DNA of 64,000 nt from an uncultured Prevotellaceae bacterium (GTDB taxonomy: Bacteria; Bacteroidota; Bacteroidia; Bacteroidales; Bacteroidaceae): the NCBI GenBank assembly GCA_947165505.1, contig CAMVAT010000013.1:1-64000 (forward strand). Reading direction: 5' to 3'. The position numbers and the translations under genes are program-made. The notes beneath the pieces were generated by a model. The model made no database searches and was not told where the DNA came from. It saw only the letters and a list, made by a program, of their open reading frames with translations. Within the stretch, counting starts at the first letter, position 1, and every line of letters begins with the position of its first letter. Of this stretch, positions 62,696 to 64,000 are shown piece by piece.

Positions 62696-63673
62696 TTAAA
62701 TTTCCCATCCAATGGCAGAAGCGCCAAGGACAGCCGCGGCGGAACCGTCGAGACCACTGATGAGGAACTTCGCCTTTCCACGGAATATCTGCAGCACACG
62801 CTCGTCGTAACTGCGCTTGATGGGCTCCATGATGAGGTCGCCGGCTTTGGTGAGTCCGCCGAAGAAGATGAAAGCCTCGGGTGAAGAGAAGGCAGCGAAA
62901 TCGGCACAAGCCTCGCCGAGCATCTCGCCTGTGAACTCATAGACACGCAGCGCCAGTTTGTCGCCTTTGCCAGCCGCTATCGACACATCGAGCGATGTGA
63001 TGTCGGCGGGATCCATGTCGCGCAGCAGCGACGACTCATCCGATGTCTGTAAGAACTCGCGTGCCGTGCGAGCCACGCCCGTAGCCGAGCAGTAAGCCTC
63101 GAGGCATCCTGTGCGCCCGCATCCGCATGAGCGTCCGTTCTCGCGCCGCATGATGACGTGTCCTAACTCGCCGGCGAAACCGTCGCATCCATACACGAGC
63201 TGTCCGTTGATGACGATGCCAGACCCCACGCCGGTGCCGAGTGTGAGCACGATAAAGTTTTTCATTCCCCTTGCCACGCCATACGTCATTTCGCCGATAG
63301 CAGCGGCATTGGCATCATTGGTCATCGCCACGGGCACGCCGAGTCTCTCTTTGAACATATCGGCGAGTGGCACGATGCCATCGTGGCCCCATGCGAGGTT
63401 GGGAGCGAACTCGATGGTGCCTTTATAATAGTTGGCGTTGGGAGCTCCGATACCCATTGCCTTGATTTTCTCTATGCCACCTACCTCTTCTATAATAGGT
63501 TGCAGTGCCTTGACCGACGCATCAACGTAGTCTTCAACGGTGTCGTATCCTTGTGTTTTGATGGCAGTGGTAGCCTTGATGTCGCCTCGGCTGTCAACAA
63601 TACCAAAAACTGAGTTAGTACCTCCTAAGTCCAAGCCAATGACGTATGGCTTCAATTCTGTTTGTTCGTTCAT
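62696..63673 (-). CDS. ROK-family sugar kinase (glucokinase-like)
   Basis: A 325-aa cytoplasmic protein. The ATPase loop is GLDLGGTNSVFGIVDSRG, and the ROK zinc site is CGCGRTGCLEAYCSA with its upstream His (LGHVIMRRENG). No DNA-binding domain precedes it, so it is a kinase rather than a repressor. Glucose or another hexose is the likely substrate. A -7 box TAACTTTG (63710-63717) precedes it. Confidence 0.9.
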   Translation of the reverse strand: MNEQTELKPYVIGLDLGGTNSVFGIVDSRGDIKATTAIKTQGYDTVEDYVDASVKALQPIIEEVGGIEKIKAMGIGAPNANYYKGTIEFAPNLAWGHDGIVPLADMFKERLGVPVAMTNDANAAAIGEMTYGVARGMKNFIVLTLGTGVGSGIVINGQLVYGCDGFAGELGHVIMRRENGRSCGCGRTGCLEAYCSATGVARTAREFLQTSDESSLLRDMDPADITSLDVSIAAGKGDKLALRVYEFTGEMLGEACADFAAFSSPEAFIFFGGLTKAGDLIMEPIKRSYDERVLQIFRGKAKFLISGLDGSAAAVLGASAIGWEI

Positions 63674-63709
63674 GTTTTTAGTTGTATTTGGTTAGATAAT
63701 TATTTGGCA

Positions 63710-63738
63710 AAGTTATGAAAAAAACGTGTTATAACAAA
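63710..63738 (-). promoter_or_regulatory. Possible promoter of the ROK gene
   Basis: TAACTTTG (63710-63717) with TTTG (63735-63738) on the minus strand. The spacer is 17 bp, shorter than consensus. Confidence 0.4.
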
Positions 63739-63753
63739 GTTTATATTGAAAAA

Positions 63754-63785
63754 TTTGCGTCTTTCACATTTTTTTAGCAATTTTG
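63754..63785 (+). promoter_or_regulatory. Promoter of the LysE-family gene
   Basis: TTTG (63754-63757), a 20 bp spacer and CAATTTTG (63778-63785); the first T of the -7 box is C. The leader before the ATG at 63794 is only a few nt. Confidence 0.5.
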
Positions 63786-63793
63786 CAGACGCT

Positions 63794-64000
63794 ATGCCAT
63801 TTGAGTTTCACATAGACATATTAGATATCATCTTCAAGGGGCTGGTGATTGGCATCTTGGTATCAGCTCCGATGGGTCCGGTAGGCATATTATGTGTTCA
63901 GCGCACCTTGAACAAGGGGCGCTGGTATGGTTTTGCCACGGGTATAGGTGCGACGGCGAGCGACCTGCTCTATGCCCTGATCACAGGCTTTGGCATGAGT
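63794..64000 (+). CDS. LysE-family translocator, partial
   Basis: The first 69 residues of an inner-membrane exporter; the gene runs off the window. MPFEFHIDILDIIFKGLVIG is followed by the LysE signature APMGPVGILCVQRTLNKG and a hydrophobic GFATGIGATASDLLYALI helix. It would export an amino acid or similar small solute. Confidence 0.8.
   Translation, partial: MPFEFHIDILDIIFKGLVIGILVSAPMGPVGILCVQRTLNKGRWYGFATGIGATASDLLYALITGFGMS

Noticed and set aside
1..64000. tRNA genes
   Set aside because: I looked for cloverleaf-like gaps near aspS and glnS and elsewhere, and none had a tRNA-sized region with a conserved T loop.

Overview
The window looks like chromosomal DNA from a Bacteroidales bacterium, most like Prevotellaceae. 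The evidence is the promoter type (TTTG, a 19-21 bp spacer, then TAnnTTTG), found in front of many genes, together with GC-rich coding sequence set in AT-rich gaps and typical Bacteroidetes families: a pectate lyase with bacterial Ig domains, a type IX-like C-terminal tail, a DUF1573 domain, a LytS/LytTR pair, class II xylose isomerase and a separate manC-gmd-fcl set. I see no rRNA, tRNA, CRISPR array, intact insertion sequence or prophage. The assignment rests on gene content only.

Layout. 1-5.0 kb: a secreted-polysaccharide locus with a tail-bearing secreted protein, a 66-aa protein and a large PL1 pectate lyase. 5.0-12.6 kb: an iron-sulfur flavoprotein-like oxidoreductase, then an efflux operon (TolC, MacA-like adaptor, ABC ATPase, permease) running into a LytS-type kinase and a LytTR regulator. 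12.6-21.3 kb: a GH77 glucanotransferase with starch-binding domains, mltG, glnS, a TPR protein, a DedA protein and an HD hydrolase. 21.3-28.4 kb: a xylose locus (GH3 enzyme, xylA, xylB) interrupted by a CHAP-like amidase gene beside a frameshifted gene remnant. 28.4-34.1 kb: two small winged-helix proteins, aspS, rny, zapA and two hypotheticals. 34.2-39.7 kb: a capsule/exopolysaccharide start block (sugar transferase, rfbA, tyrosine kinase, HAD protein).

39.7-45.7 kb: a cation-efflux protein, a DUF3298 protein and a compact tatA-tatC operon. That operon also encodes a membrane iron-sulfur protein and an iron-sulfur aldo/keto reductase carrying a twin-arginine lipoprotein signal. It reads as a self-contained export and electron-transfer unit and is the best candidate here for an under-described system. 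45.8-54.9 kb: a lysine-rich repeat protein with a lipoprotein partner, a thioredoxin-hydrolase fusion, a GrpE-like protein, a zinc-ribbon/LysM protein, an outer-membrane barrel protein behind a duplicated promoter region, a trypsin-like lipoprotein and glmS. 55.0-63.7 kb: nucleotide-sugar genes (manC, gmd, fcl, rfbC), then sua5-like, clc and fmt, and a ROK kinase. The window ends inside a LysE-family gene.

The gaps are unusual. Several carry short word repeats that begin at or just after the upstream stop codon. Others carry GC-rich hairpins, and two unlinked loci share a roughly 100 bp palindromic element. Start codons were moved inward wherever a promoter, a signal peptide or the preceding stop codon made the longer frame unlikely.
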